A stretch of 64,000 bases of DNA, taken from assembly GCA_035578175.1 (NCBI GenBank), contig JAQMRL010000006.1, positions 27,412,393 to 27,476,392 of the forward strand, read 5' to 3'. Every line of letters begins with the position of its first letter. Positions within the stretch are counted from its first letter, which is position 1. Both the position numbers and the translations under genes were made by a program. The notes below the pieces were generated by a model, which saw only the letters and a list, made by a program, of their open reading frames with translations, did not search any database and was not told the DNA's origin. Shown here piece after piece: positions 55,165 to 64,000 of the stretch. The DNA comes from Catonia carolina (lineage: Eukaryota > Arthropoda > Insecta > Hemiptera > Achilidae).

Positions 55165-55735
55165 TATATGGCCAATTTTAGATCATGTGAGGTGTCTTAA
55201 GACGTTTCTGGAAGCTCTTCTCGGAGCCCACATTCTCAGCATTCTGTGGGTTTTTCTCCTTTCTTCTGTCCAACCGGTGTTCTGTTTTTCCGCTTCTTAG
55301 AAGCCCTTAAAGTCCGTAATTATTTTTTATGGATTTTCGGTTCATTAAGTTTTCACAGTTTATTCCGGTTTTCTCAATATCCTTTCTTATTTCTTTAAAC
55401 TATTTATCCAACACCTTAGGTCTATTGTTTAGTGTCTTACAAATTTGTTTTGTCTTCATTATGTACAGGTGTCCATAAAATTTTAGTAATTTTTTTCTAA
55501 TCGTTTCCATTAATCGTTAATTTTCCTTCTACCATTCTTCTCGAGATTTTAACCTATATTGTATGTTTCACATTTCGAGTGCCGTGGTGATGTTTAAATT
55601 TTAGGCCCTATGAAAACCTTCTTGAGGGGTTATAAACATCTCAATCAACTAGCCCGTGACTTAGCAGTAAGGAACTTTCCAACGCGATGTCTACAGTGAA
55701 AATGGACCAGAGACCTCTTGGCCTAAATAACGGAG
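55165..55735 (-). mobile_element. LINE-B remnant, 3' coding end
   Basis: Minus-strand relic with KEIRKDIEKTGINCENLMNR and a charged C-terminal segment, matching 1-330 and 47916-48118 in content. The part 55600-55735 has no assigned similarity. A solo LTR is inserted immediately to the right. Confidence 0.6.
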
Positions 55736-55740
55736 AGTAT

Positions 55741-56442
55741 TGTGACAATTATCTCTAAGGTACTTTTCGGGATCTGGGTATTTAATAATTAACACACTAA
55801 AGTTTAAAAATTACAACTAAAAATTAAATAGGTGACTAAAATCTACAAGTAAATTACAAATAAATTAACTTACCTAATAAATAACAAACTAATTATAATT
55901 AACTAAGAACAATAAATAACTTAACAAATTACTAAATACTACTTACAAAAGATATATATATATATACAGAAATAACGTTTAACAATACACAGTAAATTAC
56001 AGTAACGTTGACCTTTTCTAACGCACTGTTACACGCACTACGCAGTTCGTTCACTGAGTCACAGACAAAACGGAACTGACTAAACTAAATAACTCGCGTC
56101 GCTTATATAGAAGGATCAATGGAGATTTCGAGAAAGATAGAGAATTTCGACATAATAAAAATACAATTTCTTTCTGATGGCTTCTGGATAAATTTTAACA
56201 ACTGTAAACAAATTAGAATTGAAAAAAGGTGTTACAAAAAGGCCAATTTATCTAAATAGGTACCCACTCGACTCTTTCGCAATAGTTATACAACAATAGA
56301 CAGATCTACCTGTACTATACAACTATTTATAACTATTTTTTGGAAACCTATTTATCACTCTTATTATTTAGACCTACGTTAAAATATTTTTAAATTTTTC
56401 TCGAAAATTCTCGAAGACACATTTTCTTTAGATATTGTCACA
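55741..56442 (+). mobile_element. Solo LTR, copy 2
   Basis: A 702-bp LTR, TGTGACAATTATCTCTAAGG to GATATTGTCACA, with a perfect 4-bp duplication GTAT at 55737-55740 and 56443-56446. Promoter-like CGCTTATATAGAAGG lies near 56099. It matches copy 1 throughout. TG...CA ends and a 4-bp duplication are usual for Gypsy-type elements. No internal region, so recombination between LTRs is the likely origin. Confidence 0.85.
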
Positions 56443-56446
56443 GTAT

Positions 56447-57217
56447 CTTTAGTTCTAAACAAGGAATGTATCTCTGGGTAACTTTTCTCCTGAAAGTAAA
56501 GTTCCCCATCGCCCGTTAATTAAATATCATTACGGAAATTAAACAGCTCATTGTAAAGCTGTACAATGGTACAGCACCGTAATAAAAATTAAAAACAAAA
56601 AAGTTATAAATCATTATATGCATTACCTAGATTTGACAATATTGTAGCGAATGAAAAAGTTATCCACGGGAAAGTTTGTTCAGCTTGCCTTAATATTTCA
56701 TTGTTTTACATACTAAACTCACCTAACCATAGTCGCTAATGACCCAGATGTGACGTGACTTTAAATAATGCAAAAAATAAATTTATGGTAATGTAAAAAT
56801 AATAGATCTTCAGTACATATTTAGAGTCCTAATATTAACTCTTAACAATATATTATCAGGGTTGCCAACGTAAAAAGTGAAACATTTTCTTTTGTTACAA
56901 AGTAAATTACAAGCTTATGTTATTTGTTAGTTTGCTGATAGATAGAAACTACGTAATGTGGTCCGATCTTTTCCTTTCTAGGATAGTTGATTTCTTTTTA
57001 AGGAATTAAAGTGAAGGGAAAAAATTATGGATACATGGAACATTTTGTATTTATAGCATTTACAAACTCTTCCAGTTAGGTCTACTTTATCTCTTTGTAA
57101 TATTTTATGTCAAAACTTTTATTATAATCTCTTTGGTAGGTACATTTTCTTTTTATTATCAACTCGTGTTGTTAAAAAGTAAATATAATAGGCCTATTTA
57201 CTTATTATTTTATTTGA
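56447..57217. other. No gene seen; one SINE fragment
   Basis: AT-rich. A 3' fragment of SINE family D (TAGTCGCTAATGACC, then GTGACTTTAAATAATGC) lies at about 56707-56775. Confidence 0.5.
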
Positions 57218-57505
57218 CCTACCGGGTTGGTCTATTTTGGTAAAGTTGTCGCCGCGAGTCAGCTGTTTGACAGCTGATGTACAGAGACAAAGGTTCCTTT
57301 TTTTGGTTTAACGTCCAACTGTTCTGCAATTACTGCTAATGCAGACGGTGAAGGATGAAATGATTTTTTGGAACGTATGAAAATATGCCAGGCCTGAATG
57401 GGATTCGAACCCAAGACCGCATGATGAAAGCCGAGCACGTTACCAAATATGCTAATGCGACCAACGTTCCGTGGTTCAAATCCTAGTAAATAATATAGTA
57501 GACGT
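57218..57505 (+). mobile_element. tRNA-SINE family C copy interrupted by SINE A
   Basis: Plus-strand copy of family C: head CCGGGTTGGTCTATTTTGG, the AGTCAGCTGTTTGACAGCTG palindrome, then an interruption, then the B-box side GGTTCAAATCCTAGTAAA from 57483. The body beyond 57505 is missing. Confidence 0.75.
57298..57469 (-). mobile_element. tRNA-SINE family A nested in SINE C
   Basis: Minus-strand SINE with A-box-like TTAGCATATTTGGTAACG, B-box GGTTCGAATCCC (complement at 57401-57412) and end GTTAAACC followed by A. Imperfect 11-bp duplications, ACAAAGGTTCC (57287-57297) and ACCAACGTTCC (57470-57480), lie in SINE C sequence. The frame 57259-57528 through it is not a gene. Confidence 0.78.
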
Positions 57506-57632
57506 TTTCGTAGCAACAACACAATCAAAAAAATCTACTAGTTCAGTCATCGTCAGCTCCTCACCTACCACACAAATATTTCCTTTTGTGACCTTTTGTG
57601 AGACCACCTCACACAAGTGACACCAAGACAAT

Positions 57633-58669
57633 TATATAAATACTAGCTAAAATGCCCGTTCTTCGAACGGGTTTCTTGGTACTGTGTACAGTCTGTTGGT
57701 GTACCGAGTCGATCCCTGTCAGGTCTGATATTCTTTAATCATTCATTGTTATCTATTCGTACCTCCTTTCAACGTCAGCATTATTATTAATGACAAAACA
57801 AAATAGTTGGATGTAAAATAAAAGCGAGATTTATGTTTTTTTAAAATCAAGTTACGCAGCACTTTATTATTTTCAGAAGCGTATTTAATTATTTTACATA
57901 AATAAATAAATTTACTATTTTTTTATATAGAGCAATGAAAATTGATGTTTTGAAGTTTAACTCACACAAATCTGTGTGGAATGTAACTGTAGGTAATTTA
58001 ATTATTCGCTACAGACCAATAAAAATTGAAATGAAAGGTAAGTCACAATTGAAACACTCCGTGATGGTTAACTACTAAGGTAGCTGTCGTTCGTTTTTGA
58101 CAATGTGACCGAGAACGGGTGTGTCGTGTAAGGTGAGGTAGTGGTGGAAGGGGTAGGGTACAGAGCTTCGGAATGAATACGAGCGGCACGTAGACCTATG
58201 TTTATTGTTCTGTTTATTTTGTTTTCTGAAATATTGCTATGTTTATTTTTATAAAACTGGTAATATTTCCGTTATTATGCATAAAAATGAAAAACTTTAT
58301 TACATAATCAAACTTATTTGTCGTTAAACGTTTCGTAATTTCGATTATATAAAATTTTTTGATAGACTGACTTTTAACGGAGATATTCGCAGTTTTTTGT
58401 TTACCCTTCCCTCTGAACTCCCCCATACCTTTGTGGTATTAAAAAAATGTATAGCCTATCTTCATTTCGATTACGTCCAGAACCTAAATACCGAAATTCA
58501 TTGAATTTGGTTCAGCGGTTCTTGCGTGATGCCGTAACATACAAACAGACAAACAAACATAAATTCACCTAAACTTATTTTTGGTGATTACTTAATAGAT
58601 TTGACATAGAAACAAAATTTGGGGCATTTTGTAAACCTGTACAGACAAAATCACAATTTTATTTATATA
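57633..58669. mobile_element. 1-kb element with TATATAAATA ends
   Basis: Starts TATATAAATACTAGC, with a hairpin CCCGTTC-TTC-GAACGGG, and ends TTGGTTCAGCGGTTCTTGCG, a run of ACAAACAGACAAACAAACA, and TATTTATATA. The 10-bp ends are inverted copies. Elements with an ACTAGC start plus GC hairpin and a CAGCGGTT / CAGACA end are widespread in arthropods. Their class is not certain to me, and no protein is encoded here. Confidence 0.55.
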
Positions 58670-58752
58670 GATTGACATACCTAGCCTAAATATTGACATT
58701 ATCACTGATGGTTGTGTTAAAATATTACACTGTTTTAGTTTATTTTTCTTAA

Positions 58753-59341
58753 CCCTTTCAGTGCCATACCAATATTTAAAAGTTTGATGTAAAGTGACAT
58801 ATAATTTTAATAAGGGTAGGCCTATATAAAAAGTGCCAGCCCTTATTTCGAAGACTTGCAGGCGTAAGCCTGCCATTACAGACCAAAATTTTAACGTTAC
58901 AGAAAAATAAAATTTTCTGTTAAAATTATTTTTTATTGTGTTCATAAAAAACGAAATCGTTCTAACACTAAAAAAATTGAAAATAGTTTTTTTTTAGTTC
59001 TTAATGACCAAGCTGTCGTATTGACAGCTTGGTCATTAGAAACTACTGTGGGTTTTGGTACCGTAACGGTGGTTTTAACGTGTTAAAATTTCCAGACGCT
59101 AGCCGGAAATTGAACCCGGGATCTTTCGCTTTGCAGGGTAGCGCGCTAGTCACTACGCCACAGAGGTGGTTTCAAAATACATTATTCCATTAACTTTTGT
59201 TTAAAAGCTTTTTTGGAAATGTTCGGTTATCCGCATGTTGACACTTCATGCATAACTTAAGGGACGTCCGGTAAACCGGATGTTATCACTACGTAAAATA
59301 TATATCGACGTCCTGTTTTCCGGTTGTTGGTACTGAAAGGA
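58753..59341 (-). mobile_element. TTAA-flanked MITE type 2 with embedded tRNA-SINE, copy 2
   Basis: A 589-bp element with TTAA at 58749-58752 and 59342-59345, left end CCCTTTCAGTGCCATACC and right end complement TCCTTTCAGTACCAAC. This fits a piggyBac-like target and ends. The SINE (family D; its B-box complement GGGATC...GAACCCGGG near 59118) lies at the same internal place as in copy 1. An inverted AAGCTGTC / GACAGCTT hairpin (59010-59035) differs from copy 1. Confidence 0.8.
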
Positions 59342-59384
59342 TTAAAGTAAAAAAAGAAATCCTAATAAATGTAGTTACTTTTAT

Positions 59385-59440
59385 ACGGATTTGAATACTA
59401 AACAACGGTTACCGGTGTAAAAAATGATGCGTCCCAATAA
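59385..59440 (+). mobile_element. SINE family C internal fragment
   Basis: Matches the body of SINE C (TTTATACGGATTTGAATACT, then GGTTACCGGTGTA). Short relic. Confidence 0.6.
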
Positions 59441-59857
59441 TCTATCGTTCCGTTCTTCTAATAAAAAACTACAATTACTACAATTATTCTTAACAGATTT
59501 TTTGTAGAAAAAAGAACAGTTAATTTAGGAGAAATACAACGTTAATAATAATACGGGTAAGTTACATTAAGGAGTGTAACACTCAATGTGGGAGTAATTT
59601 GGCCAAGTGCCCGTTAATGTTCTCAGACCATTAACTGGATAAGCTTTGTTAACTAATGCTTCTAATCGTGTTAAAAACATCTTATTTTATTTAAGATAGA
59701 ACGTAAATATTGTCTTTATATTTAAAACGTGGTATGTTGACTTAATAGAAAGTTTACTTTAAAATTTGTAAGTCAGTAAGCATGTTAACTTCAGGAATTT
59801 CATTTACTATAATAAAAAAATTAAATATTTTACGCCTACTTAAAAATACGGACTAAA
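59441..59857. other. No gene seen
   Basis: AT-rich spacer. Confidence 0.5.
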
Positions 59858-59997
59858 AATATAGTTCTTTCTCTTATCACATGGGCAGTCTATTATATGA
59901 CTGAAGCATTTAGGAACAGAAGTGTAGAGGTGTAAAAGACACTAATCCAGAGTTATCTCCTCTGTAAGAGAATGAATTTCATTATACAGCCTGTTCA
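59858..59997 (+). mobile_element. Family S copy I, 5' part only
   Basis: Contains the segment from ATAGTTCTTTCTCTTATCAC to TTCATTATACAGCC, then stops where the Jockey fragment begins. The rest of the copy is not found on the other side. Confidence 0.68.
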
Positions 59998-60645
59998 AGC
60001 CTGTTTGGAAGTATGGCGCTCAGCTTTGGGGTACATCCAGCAGATCCAATTTAGAAATAATTCAACGCTTCCAAAATAAAGTATTAAGATCAACAAGTAA
60101 CGCTGGGTGGTTTATAAGAAACTCGGATATACATGACCATCTTCGTGTCCGGACCATAATAGAAGAGATAAGAGAGCTGAGCCTCCGGTACCAGCTAGGA
60201 TTAAACGATCACCAGAACCAACTAGCATTAAATTTACTGGACAACAGTGAGGAAATGAAGTGCCTCAAAAGACATCACATCCTCGATTTAGACCAACGTT
60301 TTTAATCCATACACAAAATTTAATTCACCATTCATCTTCATCACTACTTTTTAATCTAAAGTGAAATTTGAAAATTTAATTTTCTTTTACTACTCTATTG
60401 TTAAATTCTTTTACATTATTTACTTCATCTTTTGTTTTCTTCTTTTATATTGTTATTGTTAATTTTGTAACTTTTTAACTCTTCTTTGTTTGTTATTAAC
60501 TTTATTTTATAATTTTATTTAGTTAAAAGTGAGAGCAAAGGCTGTCTACTTCACTCATGTCAGTTTCGTTCGGTTATATTGATTTGCTTAAAATCACATT
60601 GTAAAAGCTGATTGTAAATAAATAAGTTAAATTAAAAAAAATAGA
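59998..60645 (+). mobile_element. Jockey-type LINE 3' end
   Basis: Coding end (to TAA near 60305) plus 3' UTR and A-rich tail (GATTGTAAATAAATAAG). Translated motifs FKPVWKYGAQLWGTSSRSNL, IIQRFQNKVLR, RNSDIHDHLRVRTIIEEIRE and LRYQLGLNDHQNQLALNLLD are characteristic of the C-terminus of Jockey elements. The frame over this part is uninterrupted. Severely 5'-truncated. Confidence 0.88.
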
Positions 60646-61229
60646 TATTGAATTTATAGATTTAAAAATAAAAAAGATTTTAATAAAATTAGGGGTTCAC
60701 AAATGGATTATAATTCACTTTAAGATTGAGTTTTTTTTAAACTTGTTGGGTTTCTCATGTTACGTTATAACTTTGGTTAACATCTGTAAGGACACTCTAA
60801 GCGATTAGAAACCTTTAGGACCTCCCAAACGTAATAAATTGTAATAATCAAGCCGATGTTTTTCCCTCGGTTAACCGTTGTGAGTGGACCTAATGAGCTA
60901 GTTATGTAAAATACATTCGAACTTACTTATCAACGCTTTATAATTAAGAGCAACTGGAGACGCGCTTACACGACAGGAATTTCTCCTAACTGAACTAGAA
61001 TAAGTAATTTGATTATCAGAAAATAAAATTATAAAACGAATCTGTTGTAAATAAAATCAGGATCTGATTCAAAGTAAACTTGTGAGTAATCAAAATTATT
61101 TAATCGTGTTAGGTACATAAAAGATCATTGATTCCGCGCAATTTGTGTCTCGTATGCCACCCACCTTCCAGTTGCCAAGCCCAATGGCAAAGTTTCTGCG
61201 CTTCAATTATAACCATTAAAATCTATGTA
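60646..61229. other. No gene seen
   Basis: AT-rich spacer. Confidence 0.5.
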
Positions 61230-61975
61230 AAGATATGTAGGATGTAGATATGGTCGTAAACTGCCTATTGTTTGCCGATGGCCTGATAGTGCTACAGGAA
61301 AATGAGGATGACCTGCAGAGAGCACTCTTCATGCTGAAAAATTTTTGCAAAGAATATAAGTTGACAGTTTCGACGGAAAAGACGAAGGTAATGGCATTCA
61401 AGGGAAGGCGCCAGTCAGAAGTAAAGTTGTTATAGAGAATAATATTTTGGAACAGATATCCCACTTTCAGTACCTAGGTTGCAACATTTCACATCAACAG
61501 GATAAAGATGCTTACAATAAGATGCACCGATTTTAGCAAATACGCGGAACTATCCACAGAACCTTAATAAATAGCACCAACAAAAACACGAGGTTGAGAT
61601 TTTATAAAACAATAGCAGTGCCGACCCTACTCTATGGCAGTGAAGCTTGCTATCAAAGGCAGAGAAGAGATTCCAAGCTTCTGAAATTAAATTTCTTCGA
61701 CATACGTATGGGTGTAGTAGAGAAGATCGTTACAGGAGTACCGAGATAAGGAAACAACTCAACATCTTCTCTATAAACGACAGGGTACCTCAGAACAGAA
61801 TACAGTGGTTGCAGCATGTGAGTAAAATGAGGAAGGATAAGATACCTAAGTGAACACTAGCTTATAAACCAGAGGGAAAGAAAGTACGAGGACGCCCTAG
61901 AAAGAGATGGACAGATTTAAGAGGTTCGAAACAGGCAGAGATGCCTAATTTTTGAAAGGCAAAAGAAGAAGAAGA
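61230..61975 (+). mobile_element. LINE-A remnant
   Basis: Begins at reverse transcriptase motif C, here LLFADGLIVL, followed by NEDDLQRALFMLKNFCKEYK, EKTKVMAFKGRR, ISHFQYLGCNIS, FYKTIAVPTLLYGSEAC, EIRKQLNIFSINDRV and RGRPRKRWTDL, then the 3' end AACAGGC-AGAGAT-GCCTAATTT and a (GAA)n tail. Several frameshifts. The second Asp of motif C is replaced by Gly. Confidence 0.82.
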
Positions 61976-62243
61976 AAATTTATGTGCATCAACAAGATTT
62001 GAGTATTAATTTATACGCATCGGTTTTGTGTCATTAGGGATTTTTAGCTTTAGTTTAAGCCATGGCTTAAACTATGGCTAATAGAAATTAATGAAAACAA
62101 ATTGCAACAAATGACGTTTACTCTTATCCGACAACACTGCCCAACCGTTTACATTAATCATATTCCGCTACTTCACACTACTCAAACACGCAATTTAGGC
62201 TTAGACTACACTTAGATAGAAAACTTATATAGAACGTACGTGT

Positions 62244-62280
62244 TACACACACACGCGCGCGCGCGCGCGCGCACGCACAT
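62244..62280. repeat. (CA)n(CG)n microsatellite
   Basis: ACACACACGCGCGCG tract just upstream of the second Jockey fragment. Confidence 0.9.
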
Positions 62281-62289
62281 ACACGCCAC

Positions 62290-62775
62290 AAATCAAAATA
62301 TGCTTCTATCAACTGAAACGCTTACTCGATAGACATTCTAAATTAAATATGTCACATAAATTAACAATCTATAAGACAGTCTTAAGACCAATCTGGGCGT
62401 ATGGTGTTTAACTTTGGGGATCTGCTAAACCTTTCTGGCACAAGCAATTCAAAACAAGATTCTACGAGCGATAACTAAATGCCCTTTTTATGCCCAAACT
62501 TAATTTTACACAGACTTACAAATCCCATACGTAAATGACGTCGCGAAACAACTATACAAGACGCTGCACGACAAATTTGAATTACATGACAACCTTTTGA
62601 TAGAAAACATGTACACTAGGGCGTTACCGGGTACTCAGCACAGACGTTTAAAACGCCTTTGGCCGAGGGATCTTCTTGGCCAATTGTAGGACTGTAGTGA
62701 TGACAAGCTACAGCAAGTAATTCAAGTTTTGGAACCTTTAGCGTCATATTTAGAAACTTTATAATATTGTAATAA
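62290..62775 (+). mobile_element. Second Jockey-type LINE fragment
   Basis: Plus-strand relic with LTIYKTVLRPIWAYGV and LWGSAKPF, then in a shifted frame NDVAKQLYKTLHDKFELHD, NLLIENMYTRALPGTQHRR and LKRLWPRDLLGQL followed by a stop. Clearly Jockey-like but a different subfamily from 59998-60645 and more decayed. Confidence 0.82.
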
Positions 62776-62948
62776 CAGATACTAAATTTTCAATAAAAAA
62801 GTATCAAAATAATGGTTTTCGTAGCAACGAAGTTGAATTTGTTCTCAAATTTTTCTAAAATAATAGATATCCTAAAAACAAACTCAAAATTCTTATTTTT
62901 AATATTTTCTACATAAATAACAAATATATAAGTAGAATTTAGGAACTA

Positions 62949-63762
62949 TAGTTACTTGAGTCACGAGTTTGCCTTTGTTTGCAACGTGGGGTAAAGGGGG
63001 AAAACATCAGTGCGCATGCGCGACTGCTTTAATTTCAGTACAACAAACACAACAACTTATACTATACCCAGAGCATATACAGCATATCGCGGAACCTTTT
63101 GTAGGTTAACTGTACGAATATAACTGTTTGTTACCGTAAACAGAAAAGTTAGTTTCTCGAATTGTGGGCAGACTATTTACAGTGTTGAACGAAATCTAAT
63201 ATGCAGTGAAATAAAATGCTGTGAAGTTAAAGCTAAAGAAAAATGCCTTACCCTGCTTCTTAACAAAAGCCGTGAGCGAGTGGAAAAATACTGTGATGTT
63301 TCTCTTTCCACAATTCGAAAAATGAAGAAGGAAATTAAAGACGTGAAGAAGCTAAAACTTCAACAGTTTTGTTGACACGTGGTAGAAAACGGAAGCGGTT
63401 AGGTGGATACTAGTGAGACTGATACTGAAGACGCCGGTGACTGCGATAGTAAAGAAGGCGATTCATCGTAAAAAATTTTGTTCTAATGGAATAAAGTAGC
63501 TGGTAATTACAGTAAATCAAACATTTCTAGTCATCTAATTAAGCTGTAGGCAATATTGCAGGTTACATTTATTTCTTACAAAATTTATGAAGAAAACATT
63601 CTCGGAATAAATCACAGCTTACAAAATGTATGTAGAAACTGCACGGTAGTAAAATGTACGAGTAGTGTTTCAATGTTGAGGTTGGCAGCACTGTCAAATT
63701 TTCACTTCCCTTCCTTACAGCCCATACATACGCTAAGGGCAATCTCGTGACTTCATTATCTA
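62949..63762 (+). mobile_element. Internally deleted IS630-like DNA transposon
   Basis: An 814-bp element. Inverted ends: TAGTTACTTGAGTCACGAG at left, and at right the complement of TAGATAATGAAGTCACGAG, both continuing into TTGCC. TA lies at 62947-62948 and 63763-63764. Inside are the two ends of a transposase gene joined together. This indicates a Tc1/mariner-IS630 superfamily member that can only move with help. Confidence 0.7.
63232..63471 (+). pseudogene. Fused N- and C-terminal transposase pieces
   Basis: The first frame reads KEKCLTLLLNKSRERVEKYC, then DVSLSTIRKMKKEIKDVKK: a helix-turn-helix-like DNA-binding region. It stops at TGA (63373-63375). A second frame gives TRGRKRKRLGG, and a third gives an acidic tail, VDTSETDTEDAGDCDSKEGD, ending TAA at about 63471. 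The whole catalytic core is missing between the two. I infer an internal deletion of a transposase; the family assignment is tentative. Confidence 0.5.
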
Positions 63763-63764
63763 TA

Positions 63765-64000
63765 AACGTGAACTCAGAAGCTTATTTTTTATAAGCTTAT
63801 AAAATAACGATCGTCAGGATGATTGAGTATTATTAAAAAAGCGTACAATTACTTAAAATTATACCGAAAATTCTTAAAAACCCTTATGTTATATAAACTT
63901 AGCCTATTTTTTTTTAAATTCAAATAATTTTTTTATTTACATTAAATAACGAATCAAAAATGAATACTCGTACGTATATAGAAGTAACTTGTCTTAGATT
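63765..64000. other. No gene seen
   Basis: AT-rich sequence to the right edge. Confidence 0.5.

Noticed and set aside
58592..58945. 117-codon minus-strand frame
   Set aside because: It spans the boundary between two unrelated repeats (the 1-kb element and the TTAA MITE) and has no domain.

Overview
The window looks like AT-rich, transposon-filled DNA from an arthropod, most likely an insect. The evidence is D34D mariner elements, a Tc1-like element, Jockey-type and other non-LTR retrotransposons, tRNA-derived SINEs, TTAA-flanked MITEs and solo LTRs, with long AT-rich introns or spacers between them. A sap-feeding hemipteran is my guess from the overall repeat style, but nothing here is diagnostic of species. 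There is no prokaryotic gene organisation, no rRNA and no convincing functional tRNA. I found only one convincing host coding segment: a 133-nt, 58% GC exon on the + strand at 40820-40952, with good splice sites. The window is therefore probably intron or intergenic sequence.

Layout. 1-6.2 kb: LINE-B remnant, three copies plus a fragment of an (AAC)-tailed SINE-like family (family S), one copy interrupted by a LINE-A insertion with a 12-bp target-site duplication (TSD). 7-14 kb: an internally deleted Tc1-like element, a LINE-A 3' end, a TTAA-flanked MITE full of a 16-bp palindrome, and a foldback mariner derivative (M1). 14.4-18.5 kb: three copies of a ~970-bp family with a microsatellite core (family H, possibly Helitron/HINE-like). 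19.6-24.9 kb: more family S, a pogo-like element carrying a tRNA-SINE, a 95-bp near-perfect palindrome and a family H copy, then a large MITE containing a smaller one. 25.9-29.5 kb: foldback mariner M2, LINE-A and LINE-C fragments, family S and H. 31.7-37.2 kb: head-to-head LINE-A and LINE-B, a nested SINE, a solo LTR and a TTAA MITE that contains a SINE. 38.2-41.7 kb: a family H copy split by a MITE that is itself split by a nearly intact mariner, then the lone exon and a pogo-type MITE. 43.7-48.8 kb: family S split by LINE-A, two family H copies facing opposite ways, LINE-B split by a hairpin MITE. 50-56.5 kb: foldback mariners M3 and M4, family S, family H, LINE-B and a second solo LTR. 57.2-64 kb: SINE in SINE, a 1-kb element of uncertain class, the second TTAA MITE with SINE, two Jockey fragments, LINE-A and an internally deleted IS630-like transposon.

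The most notable observation is the set of foldback mariners. In four copies the 5' part of the transposon has been replaced by an inverted copy of its own 3' end, giving arms of ~200-260 bp made of transposase coding sequence. Three copies share one breakpoint, so one rearranged founder spread. The fourth has another breakpoint, so the rearrangement happened at least twice. Two other items stand out: TAGGCCTA occurs 23 times in 64 kb (fewer than one expected from composition), and TTAA MITEs exist as a composite with a tRNA-derived SINE.

Nearly all coding traces are broken. The only element close to intact is the mariner at 38748-40069, which appears to differ from an open transposase by one missing base.
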